Shown here in pieces: positions 37,536 through 44,303 of a stretch of DNA of 64,000 nt. Within the stretch, counting starts at the first letter, position 1. Each line of letters begins with the position of its first letter. The stretch comes from an uncultured Candidatus Actinomarina sp. (GTDB taxonomy: Bacteria; Actinomycetota; Acidimicrobiia; Actinomarinales; Actinomarinaceae). The notes beneath the pieces are model-generated. The model searched no databases, was not told the origin of the DNA, and saw only the letters and a list, made by a program, of their open reading frames with translations. The stretch covers positions 186,001-250,000 of the forward strand of contig CABYLQ010000001.1 in the NCBI GenBank assembly GCA_902519845.1, read 5' to 3'. The translations under genes were made by a program, and so were the position numbers.

Positions 37536-38352
37536 TTATCTAAAGTATATGATTAGGGTACCTAGAAAATTCATATTAAATTGGACAATATCTGGGGGAG
37601 TTTATTTGTTGATACTTCCATTAGCTTTCGCAAACTCAAGTGTAGAAAGTTTACTTATTGATACTCAAAGAGAAGCTTTTAGGGGAATGTCTGAAAATGA
37701 TACTGCGATGAGTTTATTAGGAATATCAGATTGGGATAATGTTTTTACACTAGAAGGGATGGTAACAACTTATTTCTTAGTACCATTTGTACCACTTTTG
37801 ATTGGTACAGCAACAATAATTCTCTTAAATAAGTTGGGATCAAAAGCTGAGGAAGATGGAACTTTTGAATTTGTTGCTTCACTGCCAATGACAAGATCAA
37901 CAGTATATTTATCACAAGCAATCATTACAGTTCTCTTTGGCTTGTTTGTTACCTTCGCATGGACCAATATAATGTTTATTCCAATTGCGACAATGGAGCT
38001 TAGTCAAACACTTGATTATGGGCCGTTGATGAAAGCAACACTTCAAGCAGCATTAGCTGGTGTAAGTTTTGGTGCACTCGGTTTTGCACTTGGAGCTTTC
38101 ACTGGAAAGTCTTCGATGGCATGGGCCTTTGGTGGAGGCTTAATGGCTTTTGAGTACTTAACAAATTCACTTTCAGGAACAAATGATTTCTTTCAATGGG
38201 TTGATGATAACATTTCATCCTTTGGAGCATATGGGAATCCCTATCAAGATGGTTTAGTTGCTGAAGATATGATCCTTGTAATAGCAAAAATAATAATATT
38301 TATAGCAATTGGTTTTATAGGATTTAGAAACAGATCTTTAAATCTTAGATAA
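37528..38352 (+). CDS. ABC-2-type exporter permease
   Basis: The 274-residue protein has six likely membrane helices, including LIGTATIILLNKLGSKAEEDG with the cytosolic TFEFVASLPMTRSTVYLSQ segment typical of ABC-2 permeases, and a Gly-rich later helix (VSFGALGFALGAFTG). ATG 37528, preceded by AAAGGAAA, is preferred over an upstream in-frame ATG at 37492. It works with the preceding ATPase. The substrate is unknown. Confidence 0.85.
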   Translation: MLNYLKYMIRVPRKFILNWTISGGVYLLILPLAFANSSVESLLIDTQREAFRGMSENDTAMSLLGISDWDNVFTLEGMVTTYFLVPFVPLLIGTATIILLNKLGSKAEEDGTFEFVASLPMTRSTVYLSQAIITVLFGLFVTFAWTNIMFIPIATMELSQTLDYGPLMKATLQAALAGVSFGALGFALGAFTGKSSMAWAFGGGLMAFEYLTNSLSGTNDFFQWVDDNISSFGAYGNPYQDGLVAEDMILVIAKIIIFIAIGFIGFRNRSLNLR

Positions 38353-38393
38353 ATTTATTTCAAACTAAACAATCTTTCGCTTAAAATGTAAAC

Positions 38394-38825
38394 ATGCCAA
38401 CATATTCAAGAACAATTACTGTTAAAGGCGATATTGAATCTGCCTTCAATTTTACTGCTGATTTTCGAAATCTTGAGAAATGGGATACCGCTAGTACTGC
38501 AGAATTAGTTACTAATGAACCTATAAGAGAAGGAACTGTTTTTAGAGCCACCACAGATTTTAATAATAAAGTAAGGGTTTTAGATTATGAGGTGATTGAG
38601 TGGGGAGCACCTTTAAGGGCTTCTCTACAAGCCGAAACAAAAAACTTTAAGCTCATTGACACTATATTTTTATCAGCAAACTCAAGAGGGACTGAACTAA
38701 CTTATAGTGTAGAAGTTAAATACAAAGGAGTCTTCATTATTGTAGGCTTGTTCATTGGACCAGTGTGGACAAAGCTTATGAATACACAGATTAAAAATCT
38801 TGAGGAAGTCCTTGGCCCAGTTTAA
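38394..38825 (+). CDS. SRPBCC-family protein
   Basis: The 143-residue protein has a START/Bet v1-like pattern: SRTITVKGDIESAFNFTADFRNLEKWD at the start (cited in part: GDIESAFNFTADFRNLEKWD), beta-strands in the middle and a long C-terminal helix WTKLMNTQIKNLEEVLG. Family members bind hydrophobic ligands or act as polyketide-cyclase-like proteins; the ligand here is unknown. The next gene starts within its 3' end. Confidence 0.8.
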   Translation: MPTYSRTITVKGDIESAFNFTADFRNLEKWDTASTAELVTNEPIREGTVFRATTDFNNKVRVLDYEVIEWGAPLRASLQAETKNFKLIDTIFLSANSRGTELTYSVEVKYKGVFIIVGLFIGPVWTKLMNTQIKNLEEVLGPV

Positions 38826-39345
38826 ATTTGAAAAATGTATATTAATTTTTCTGCTTACAATTAGTTGTCAATCAAGCGAAAATATATATATGAGTGGTGA
38901 AATAAATGAATTTCCCTCAATTGAAGGAAACAATTTAAATAAAGAAAAGAAAATTGTTCCAGATGATTTTGTGGATAAAGATTTAATAATAATTGTTGCG
39001 TTTCAACAATGGCATCAAGGCTTAGTAGACCAATCAATTAATTTATTGGAAGGAAACGATATAGATTCCACTCACAATATTATTGAGGTTCCAACAATCA
39101 GAAAAACAAATAAATTAAACGAGCTTTACTTAGATGGCGTTATGCGAGCTGGAATCAGGGATAATAGAATTCGTAATCGAACAATAACTGCTTACCTTGA
39201 TAAAGAGGCTTTTAAAAATGATCTGGATATACCAAATGAAGACACAATTTATTGGTTTTTAATTGAAGAAGGCTCAAGAAATATTCTTCTTCAAGGAGTC
39301 GGTATTATTACTGAGCAAGAATTAGATTTGATTAGGTCAAATTAG
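38812..39345 (+). CDS. Putative lipoprotein or secreted protein, function unknown
   Basis: From TTG 38812 (GAGGAAG just upstream) the 177-residue protein begins with a signal-like stretch (KCILIFLLTISCQSS) and a possible lipid Cys, although the -3 residue is Thr, not the usual Leu. The rest is a soluble domain with VAFQQWHQGLVDQSINLLEG and GVMRAGIRDNRIRNRTITAYL. An in-frame TTG at 38800 lacks a Shine-Dalgarno. I do not recognise the domain. Its stop overlaps that of the convergent membrane protein by 4 nt. Confidence 0.6.
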   Translation: MAQFKFEKCILIFLLTISCQSSENIYMSGEINEFPSIEGNNLNKEKKIVPDDFVDKDLIIIVAFQQWHQGLVDQSINLLEGNDIDSTHNIIEVPTIRKTNKLNELYLDGVMRAGIRDNRIRNRTITAYLDKEAFKNDLDIPNEDTIYWFLIEEGSRNILLQGVGIITEQELDLIRSN

Positions 39346-39722
39346 ATATAAATTGTCGCTAGATATACAACAATTAAGGCACTCACCAACATAAATCCAT
39401 TTAGCATACCTCTAATACCTGAACTTATATTTGAAGCAAAGCTGTGAAGCCCTATTAGAAGACCTGCAAAAGCTAAGACTGAAAGCTCTCTTCCCCATGA
39501 TGACATGGGATTATCAACTGAAAAAAATAGGCCAACTCCTGTTAAAAAAGATAATGTATAAGAACCCCAAGAAAGATTGCTGAAGGTTTTTCTTAATGTG
39601 TTTGTTGTATTTCTCGTCGGATCAATTTTATATAATTTTGGAGCAAACATTGCCCACATCACCATCGAACCAAGCCATATTGAAAGTCCTAGAATATGAC
39701 CATACTTTAATAAATTTTCCAT
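39342..39722 (-). CDS. Small four-helix membrane protein, CopD-like
   Basis: From ATG 39722 the 126-residue protein begins MENLLKYGHILGLSIWLGSM, which resembles the HxxG-xWLG start of CopD/DUF4149-type integral membrane proteins. Four helices are visible, with a His in LIGLHSFASNISSG. An upstream in-frame start at 39776 would overlap the tdk start and is less likely. A heme or copper-linked role is conceivable but not shown. Confidence 0.65.
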   Translation of the reverse strand: MENLLKYGHILGLSIWLGSMVMWAMFAPKLYKIDPTRNTTNTLRKTFSNLSWGSYTLSFLTGVGLFFSVDNPMSSWGRELSVLAFAGLLIGLHSFASNISSGIRGMLNGFMLVSALIVVYLATIYI

Positions 39723-39774
39723 ATTTATATGATACAAAAGGATAAAGATAACAATAAAACGGTAATATAAAAAC

Positions 39775-40377
39775 ATGGCAAAACTTTATTTTTATTATGC
39801 GGCAATGAATGCTGGTAAAAGTACAAACTTACTTCAGTCTGCTCATAACTATGAAGAAAGAAACATGAAAACATTAATTTTTACTCCAAAACTTGATGAT
39901 AGGTTTGGAGAAGGAAAGGTCTCATCTCGAATTGGACTTGAGAGGGATGTAGAAAAATTCGAGGGAGAAGATGATTTATATGTTTGGACAGCTCATGAAC
40001 ATCAAAGAGAGAAAATTTCCTGTGTTTTAGTTGATGAAGCTCAATTTCTTACTCCAAAACAAGTACTCCAGCTCTCCTTAGTAGTAGACAAATTAAAAAT
40101 ACCAGTTTTATGTTATGGCTTAAGAACTGATTTTAGAGGAGAACCATTTCCCGGAAGTATATATCTTTTAGGTTGGTCAGATGAAATAACTGAGTTAAAG
40201 ACAATTTGTAAATCTGGAAAAAAAGCAACTTTTAATGCTCGATTAGATGAAAACGGAAACAGAGTCACAGAAGGTGACCAAATATCAATTGGTCTGAATT
40301 ATGAGGCTCAAGCTAGAGATGTATTTGAATTAGATAAAGTTTCACCTATAGATTATCAAATTCCCGAAGCTAATTAG
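39775..40377 (+). CDS. tdk: Thymidine kinase (type II, TK1-like)
   Basis: The 200-residue enzyme phosphorylates thymidine for salvage. The P-loop is AAMNAGKST (9-17) and the catalytic DEAQF is at 87-91; [16 protein letters not shown] is typical. The structural zinc site is mostly gone: only Cys145 remains, with Ser147, Ala180 and Val183 at the places of the other three ligands. The ATG lies 52 bp from the divergent CopD-like gene. Confidence 0.95.
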   Translation: MAKLYFYYAAMNAGKSTNLLQSAHNYEERNMKTLIFTPKLDDRFGEGKVSSRIGLERDVEKFEGEDDLYVWTAHEHQREKISCVLVDEAQFLTPKQVLQLSLVVDKLKIPVLCYGLRTDFRGEPFPGSIYLLGWSDEITELKTICKSGKKATFNARLDENGNRVTEGDQISIGLNYEAQARDVFELDKVSPIDYQIPEAN

Positions 40378-40379
40378 TT

Positions 40380-40859
40380 TTAGCTGCTTTCTAAGGGTGG
40401 CTCAGGTCTTGTAGCTAACCAAACACAAAGCAGTACTCCAAAAGAACCAAAAATCAAATCTCCTACAAGTGAAAATACTAGAAATATTGTTAATACGAAA
40501 GTTGGAATTATCATAAAAATAGCAAGCTTCTTCGCTCTTCTTGAAAGACCTCTGTATGTTTTCCAATTTAAAATCATTGGACCAAAAAGTCTATGATTTT
40601 CTAACCATAATGTAAATCTATCCGAGCATTTTGAAAAAGCCCATGCAGCAATCAAAATAAAGACAGTTGTAGGAAGTCCGGGAATTAATATTCCAATATA
40701 TCCAAGGGATAATGACAATATACCAATTGTAAAGAAGAATGGTTTATGTATTTTGATAAAAACTTTTGGAAAAAATCTATAAATAACTATTAAGACAAAA
40801 ATACCTACTCCTATATATAGGAATAGATTTCTAGGAATCTGTTCTAAAAAATTTGTCAT
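40380..40859 (-). CDS. DUF454 (YbaN)-family inner membrane protein
   Basis: The 159-residue protein has an N-terminal helix, then the DUF454 core: GYIGILIPGLPTTVFILIAAWAFSKCS (cited in part: GILIPGLPTTVFILIAAWA), RFTLWLENHRLFGPMILNWK and two C-terminal helices. The role of the family is unsettled; YbaN-like genes often lie near heme/iron genes. It follows the DtxR-like gene on the minus strand after 41 bp and may be cotranscribed. Confidence 0.85.
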   Translation of the reverse strand: MTNFLEQIPRNLFLYIGVGIFVLIVIYRFFPKVFIKIHKPFFFTIGILSLSLGYIGILIPGLPTTVFILIAAWAFSKCSDRFTLWLENHRLFGPMILNWKTYRGLSRRAKKLAIFMIIPTFVLTIFLVFSLVGDLIFGSFGVLLCVWLATRPEPPLESS

Positions 40860-40900
40860 ATATTAATTATTGAGCAGATGAAGAATAATCATAAATTGTA

Positions 40901-41614
40901 TTATGTGACAAATACTCTTTTTGCAATAAATTGATCAATACCAAAATAATCATTTTTATTTGTACTGATGGTAATTGAATAATCTCCTGCATCAGCGACA
41001 TTTATTGTTGATCCAGGAACCATTTCATGAGTTTGGAGAAAATCAATCATAGATGAATCTTTTTTTAACTCTTCTGTTATTTTTTCTATAGAGTAAGTTT
41101 TATTTGATTCTACATTTAATAAACTCACCATGTTTTTTTCTTGATAATTTGAATAAGGAATAGGATTTCCAAAAGGACCTGTTTTTGGATAACCTAACAT
41201 TTTTAACATTGCTTTTTCAGTAATTGGGCTTAAAACATTTTCCCATCTAGAAGTTTCTTCATAAACTTGGTCCCAAGGTAAGTTAAGTACTTCAGAAAGA
41301 AATCGTTCAGTTATCCTATGTCTTCTCGAAATATTCATTGCAAGACATTCCCCAGTCTCGGTAAGTTTTAAGTCATCGCTAAATTCAATTAAACCACTAT
41401 TTTGCATTCTTCCGACAACCTGAGATACATTTGCTCTGCTAACAGATAACCATTCAGCAACACGTGTTTGTTTAATTTCGATGCCAACTTCCTTCAGATG
41501 AAATATGGCCTCAGCATGTGTATAAAAAGATTTAGGAAATTTTTCTATCTCTTCATAGCTCAATATTTGGGCTTTATTTAAAGAATTTTGAGAGTTTAAA
41601 TCATCAATTTGCAT
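40901..41614 (-). CDS. DtxR/IdeR-family metal-dependent regulator with altered metal sites
   Basis: The 237-residue protein has a winged helix (RVAEWLSVSRANVSQVVGRM), a dimerisation domain (RRHRITERFLSEVLNLPWDQVYEE, in part) ending in PFGNPIP, and a C-terminal SH3-like FeoA domain. The alignment to DtxR is nearly ungapped. Compared with DtxR, Met10 is Thr32, His98 is Tyr118, Cys102 is Ser122 and His106 is Asn126; His79, Glu83 and Glu105 are kept (His99, Glu103, Glu125). Metal sensing is therefore probably changed. An inverted repeat lies 11 bp before the start, and another copy lies before the ferric transporter. Confidence 0.9.
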   Translation of the reverse strand: MQIDDLNSQNSLNKAQILSYEEIEKFPKSFYTHAEAIFHLKEVGIEIKQTRVAEWLSVSRANVSQVVGRMQNSGLIEFSDDLKLTETGECLAMNISRRHRITERFLSEVLNLPWDQVYEETSRWENVLSPITEKAMLKMLGYPKTGPFGNPIPYSNYQEKNMVSLLNVESNKTYSIEKITEELKKDSSMIDFLQTHEMVPGSTINVADAGDYSITISTNKNDYFGIDQFIAKRVFVT

Positions 41615-41624
41615 AGTGTAAATA

Positions 41625-41642
41625 TGTTAACAGGTATTAACA
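41625..41642. promoter_or_regulatory. Inverted repeat upstream of the DtxR-like gene (candidate autoregulatory operator)
   Basis: TGTTAACAGGTATTAACA has perfect 6-bp arms TGTTAA/TTAACA around CAGGTA, extended by one more pair (A/T). It begins 11 bp upstream of the regulator's ATG. The same 18-bp pattern, with only the two centre bases different, occurs at 43036-43053. Confidence 0.7.
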
Positions 41643-41664
41643 TTTTTGCCATTTTGTTATATTT

Positions 41665-41781
41665 CTAGAAAACAGGACAACCGACAACTGCAGTTAGGGC
41701 AATAAAGGCTAACCAGACGAGTGGCTCAAATTTTGTTATTAATTTTGGGTTTTTGTCTAATTCTTTTATATTGTTATCCAT
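41665..41781 (-). CDS. Tiny membrane peptide with C-terminal Cys-Pro (38 residues)
   Basis: The reading frame starts MDNNIKELDKNPKLITKF and ends with a membrane helix and tail WLAFIALTAVVGCPVF. A short reading frame in AT-rich DNA could be chance, but the charged N-terminus plus hydrophobic C-terminus look like a real single-pass peptide. It is upstream of the DtxR-like gene on the same strand and divergent from another tiny Cys-Pro peptide. No family recognised. Confidence 0.45.
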   Translation of the reverse strand: MDNNIKELDKNPKLITKFEPLVWLAFIALTAVVGCPVF

Positions 41782-41796
41782 TTCTTTTATTTTAAC

Positions 41797-41815
41797 ATTG
41801 TTGTAAAATAACAAT
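41797..41815. promoter_or_regulatory. Inverted repeat between two divergent tiny genes
   Basis: ATTGTT-N7-AACAAT, perfect 6-bp arms, ends directly at the ATG of the plus-strand peptide and lies 16 bp from the ATG of the minus-strand one. It may be an operator; its arms partly resemble TGTTAA/TTAACA but do not match it. Confidence 0.3.
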
Positions 41816-41920
41816 ATGGCTTGTCCTTTTGCATATTTACTTGTAGCTTTTATGTGGGTAGTCCGTAATGGCGGAAAAATATTTCCACGCGCTTTATTTA
41901 AGCAACATTCAAAGATTTAA
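41816..41920 (+). CDS. Tiny membrane peptide with N-terminal Cys-Pro (34 residues)
   Basis: The reading frame starts MACPFAYLLVAFMWVVRNGG and ends in a basic tail KIFPRALFKQHSKI. One membrane helix is visible. Its 3' end overlaps the 3' end of the convergent hemH gene by 23 nt. Like its divergent neighbour it contains a Cys-Pro pair, the core of heme-regulatory motifs. It may still be a chance reading frame. Confidence 0.4.
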   Translation: MACPFAYLLVAFMWVVRNGGKIFPRALFKQHSKI

Positions 41921-42944
41921 TTTTTAGACTCTCAGCATCATTTATTATAGAAATTAAAAGATTTATAGTTTCTTCAGAATCATTTAAACAAGGTATGTAA
42001 GTCATATTTTCTCCACCTGAATCAAAAAAAGTTTTTCTCCCTCTTATATCTATTTCTTCCAAGGTTTCTAAACAATCTGAAACAAAAGAAGGACAAAGAA
42101 TTCCTATTGATGTTTTACCTTCTGTAGGCAAAGCTTGTAATCGCTTGTCAGTAAAGGGAGTCAACCATCCTGGACCAATTCTTGATTGATAAGCAATTTC
42201 CCATTCTGTATCCTTGAGTCCTAATTCTTTTGCTATCTTAATTGAGGCTTGTACTGTGTGAGCTTTATAACAATCAGCTGAACCAAGTTCTTCAACCTCA
42301 CAGCAATCATTATTAACAAAACAGTGAGAGCCGGTCTCGTCCGTTTTTTTTGCATGCCTCTTTGGTATACCATGGTAGCTGAATATTAACTTGTCTAATT
42401 TTTCTCTATTAAGATATTTCTGAACAGAATTTGCAACGGCGGTTATATATTTTTGATTATTGTAAAAAGGTTTTATATGTACCAATTCAGCATAAGGGAT
42501 AATGTCTTTTGCAATCCGATCAACTTCAACTTGAGTAGTGATAGTTGTGGACATTGCATTATGAGGATATAGAGCTACAACAAATATTTTGTTAAAACCT
42601 TTAGACTCTAAATTTTTAAGAGCAGATTCAATACTTGGCTCCTCGTATCTCATTGCAACTTCAACATGCCAGCCTGTTTTCTTAGACAATTTTTCCTTAA
42701 TTTTAAATGTAGAAATAATAAGTGGGGATCCTTTTTCTGTCCAAATTTGTGAATAAGCATGAAGTGTTTGTTTAGGTCTAAAAGGTAAAATGAACAATTT
42801 TAAAATAAATTGTTGTAAAAATTTAGGAATATCAACAACATAATCATCTGATAAAAAAATATTTAAATATTTTTTTACACTTTTTTTATTTAACTCTTGA
42901 GGAGATCCCAGGTTAACTAGTAAGATTGCTTTTTTTAATTTCAT
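41898..42944 (-). CDS. hemH: Ferrochelatase
   Basis: The 348-residue enzyme inserts Fe2+ into a porphyrin. The catalytic His191 is in SYHGIPKRH, and the second conserved acidic region is in CPSFVSDCLETLEEI. An internal Cys-rich insertion (Cys208, Cys214, Cys215, Cys225) lies just after the catalytic His, a plausible [2Fe-2S] site of the type known from some bacterial ferrochelatases. Whether the substrate is protoporphyrin or coproporphyrin III cannot be fixed. It is divergent from the ferric transporter across a 134-bp gap that contains a candidate operator. Confidence 0.95.
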   Translation of the reverse strand: MKLKKAILLVNLGSPQELNKKSVKKYLNIFLSDDYVVDIPKFLQQFILKLFILPFRPKQTLHAYSQIWTEKGSPLIISTFKIKEKLSKKTGWHVEVAMRYEEPSIESALKNLESKGFNKIFVVALYPHNAMSTTITTQVEVDRIAKDIIPYAELVHIKPFYNNQKYITAVANSVQKYLNREKLDKLIFSYHGIPKRHAKKTDETGSHCFVNNDCCEVEELGSADCYKAHTVQASIKIAKELGLKDTEWEIAYQSRIGPGWLTPFTDKRLQALPTEGKTSIGILCPSFVSDCLETLEEIDIRGRKTFFDSGGENMTYIPCLNDSEETINLLISIINDAESLKIKSLNVA

Positions 42945-43035
42945 CAGAATAATTTAATTTTAACTTGAAACTTAAAAAATCAATAATCTATATAGATAAA
43001 AAATAATTTAAAAAATAATTACTATTAACTTTTAT

Positions 43036-43053
43036 TGTTAACTAGTATTAACA
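43036..43053. promoter_or_regulatory. Inverted repeat between hemH and the ferric transporter (candidate DtxR-like operator)
   Basis: TGTTAACTAGTATTAACA has arms TGTTAA/TTAACA around CTAGTA, extended by one T/A pair. It lies 25 bp before the transporter ATG and 92 bp before hemH. It matches 41625-41642 in 16 of 18 positions. A partial extra copy (TTAAC 43025-43029 with GTTAA 43037-43041) overlaps it. Confidence 0.72.
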
Positions 43054-43078
43054 AAATACAAGCTAAAAAAGGTAAAAA

Positions 43079-44194
43079 ATGAACAAAAAATTTATTGCTT
43101 TGATTTCTGTAATGTTGATGGTTTTTGCAGCATGTGCCGCCGAAGGTGAGCAAGGTGTTGAAGGACCAGCAGGTGAAGCAGGACCAGCAGGACCAGCAGG
43201 CGAGGTTTCACAAGAAGCTATTGACGCTGCTGTTGAAGCTGCTCTGGCTGAACCTGAGGCAGAAGTTGGAGGAACACTTGTTATTTATAGTGGTAGGAAA
43301 GAAAGCTTAGTTGCTGATGTAATTGCTGCTTTTGAAGCTACTTCAGGGGTAAAAGTTGAAGTTAGATATGCAAAGAGTGCTGCACTAGCAGGAACTTTAG
43401 AACTTGAAGGTGCAATTAGCCCAGCAGACGTTTTTCTTTCACAAGATCCAGTAAGTCTTGGCGTTGTAGCCAAAGCAGGTCTATTTGATAGATTGCCAGC
43501 TGATTTACTTGATAACGTCCCATCATGGGCTGTTGATAAAAATGGTTTTTGGGTAGGTACATCAGGAAGATCTCGATCTTTAGTTGTTGATACAAGAGAT
43601 GTAACAGATGCCGAATTACCTTCTGATATTTATGGTTTAAATGATGAAAAATTTAGAAATAGATTGGGACTTGCACCAACAAACTCATCTTTTATTGCAA
43701 TGATTGCTTGCATGATTGAGTCTGATGGTGAAGAAAAAGTTCTTGAGTGGTTAACTGCTATCAATGGACTTGGATATACAGAATATCCAAAGAACTCACC
43801 CCAAGTTGCTGCTGCAGCTGCAGGTGAGCTAGATATTGGAATGATTAATCACTATTACACATTGAGAACATTGGCTGAAGCTGGTGATACTCCTATTAAG
43901 AATGTGTTTTTAGATGGTGGCTGTGGTGCAATGGTGATGCCAGCAGGTGCAGGTGTTTTGTCAACTAGTCAAAACAAACCAGCAGCTTTAGCATTTATTG
44001 AATATTTACATTCAACAAGTGCTCAAGAGCATTTTACTAATACCGTATATGAGTTCCCTCTCGTACCAGGTGTAACACCAAATGCATTACTACCAGATAT
44101 AAACAGTTTGAATTCTCCATCGAATTTAAATTGGTCAGCGTTAGCACTTTGGCAGGAAAAAGCTGTTGAATTGATTGCGCAGGCAGGTTTCTAG
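43079..44194 (+). CDS. Ferric iron-type ABC substrate-binding lipoprotein (FutA/FbpA-like)
   Basis: The 371-residue protein has a lipoprotein signal with lipid Cys19 (VFAACA), then seven Gly-X-Y triplets (residues 23-43, GEQ GVE GPA GEA GPA GPA GEV), an Ala/Glu-rich helix and a class II binding domain beginning GGTLVIYSGRKESLVADVI. The adjacent tyrosines in NHYYTLR match the ferric-ligand pair of FbpA/FutA. Iron as substrate is well supported by family and by the nearby hemH and DtxR-like regulator. A terminator separates it from the permease gene. Confidence 0.92.
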   Translation: MNKKFIALISVMLMVFAACAAEGEQGVEGPAGEAGPAGPAGEVSQEAIDAAVEAALAEPEAEVGGTLVIYSGRKESLVADVIAAFEATSGVKVEVRYAKSAALAGTLELEGAISPADVFLSQDPVSLGVVAKAGLFDRLPADLLDNVPSWAVDKNGFWVGTSGRSRSLVVDTRDVTDAELPSDIYGLNDEKFRNRLGLAPTNSSFIAMIACMIESDGEEKVLEWLTAINGLGYTEYPKNSPQVAAAAAGELDIGMINHYYTLRTLAEAGDTPIKNVFLDGGCGAMVMPAGAGVLSTSQNKPAALAFIEYLHSTSAQEHFTNTVYEFPLVPGVTPNALLPDINSLNSPSNLNWSALALWQEKAVELIAQAGF

Positions 44195-44234
44195 TCAGTC
44201 ATTAAATTAACTAGTAAGCTCGAAACCGAATAAG

Positions 44235-44270
44235 ATTCTGGCCAAGGAAACTTGGCCAGAATTTTTCTTT
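44235..44270 (+). terminator. Intrinsic terminator / attenuator inside the ferric transporter operon
   Basis: ATTCTGGCCAAG (44235-44246) pairs perfectly with CTTGGCCAGAAT (44251-44262) around a GAAA tetraloop, followed by TTTTCTTT. It is 40 bp after the binding-protein stop and 34 bp before the permease start, in the same place as the hairpin in the BMP operon. Confidence 0.88.
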
Positions 44271-44303
44271 TAATAACTTGAAATCATAGATATCCTTATA
44301 TAT

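Noticed and set aside
38812-39345. Lumazine-synthase-like domain in the putative lipoprotein
   Set aside because: A faint resemblance around IIEVPTIRKT is too short, and the expected phosphate- and flavin-binding motifs are absent.
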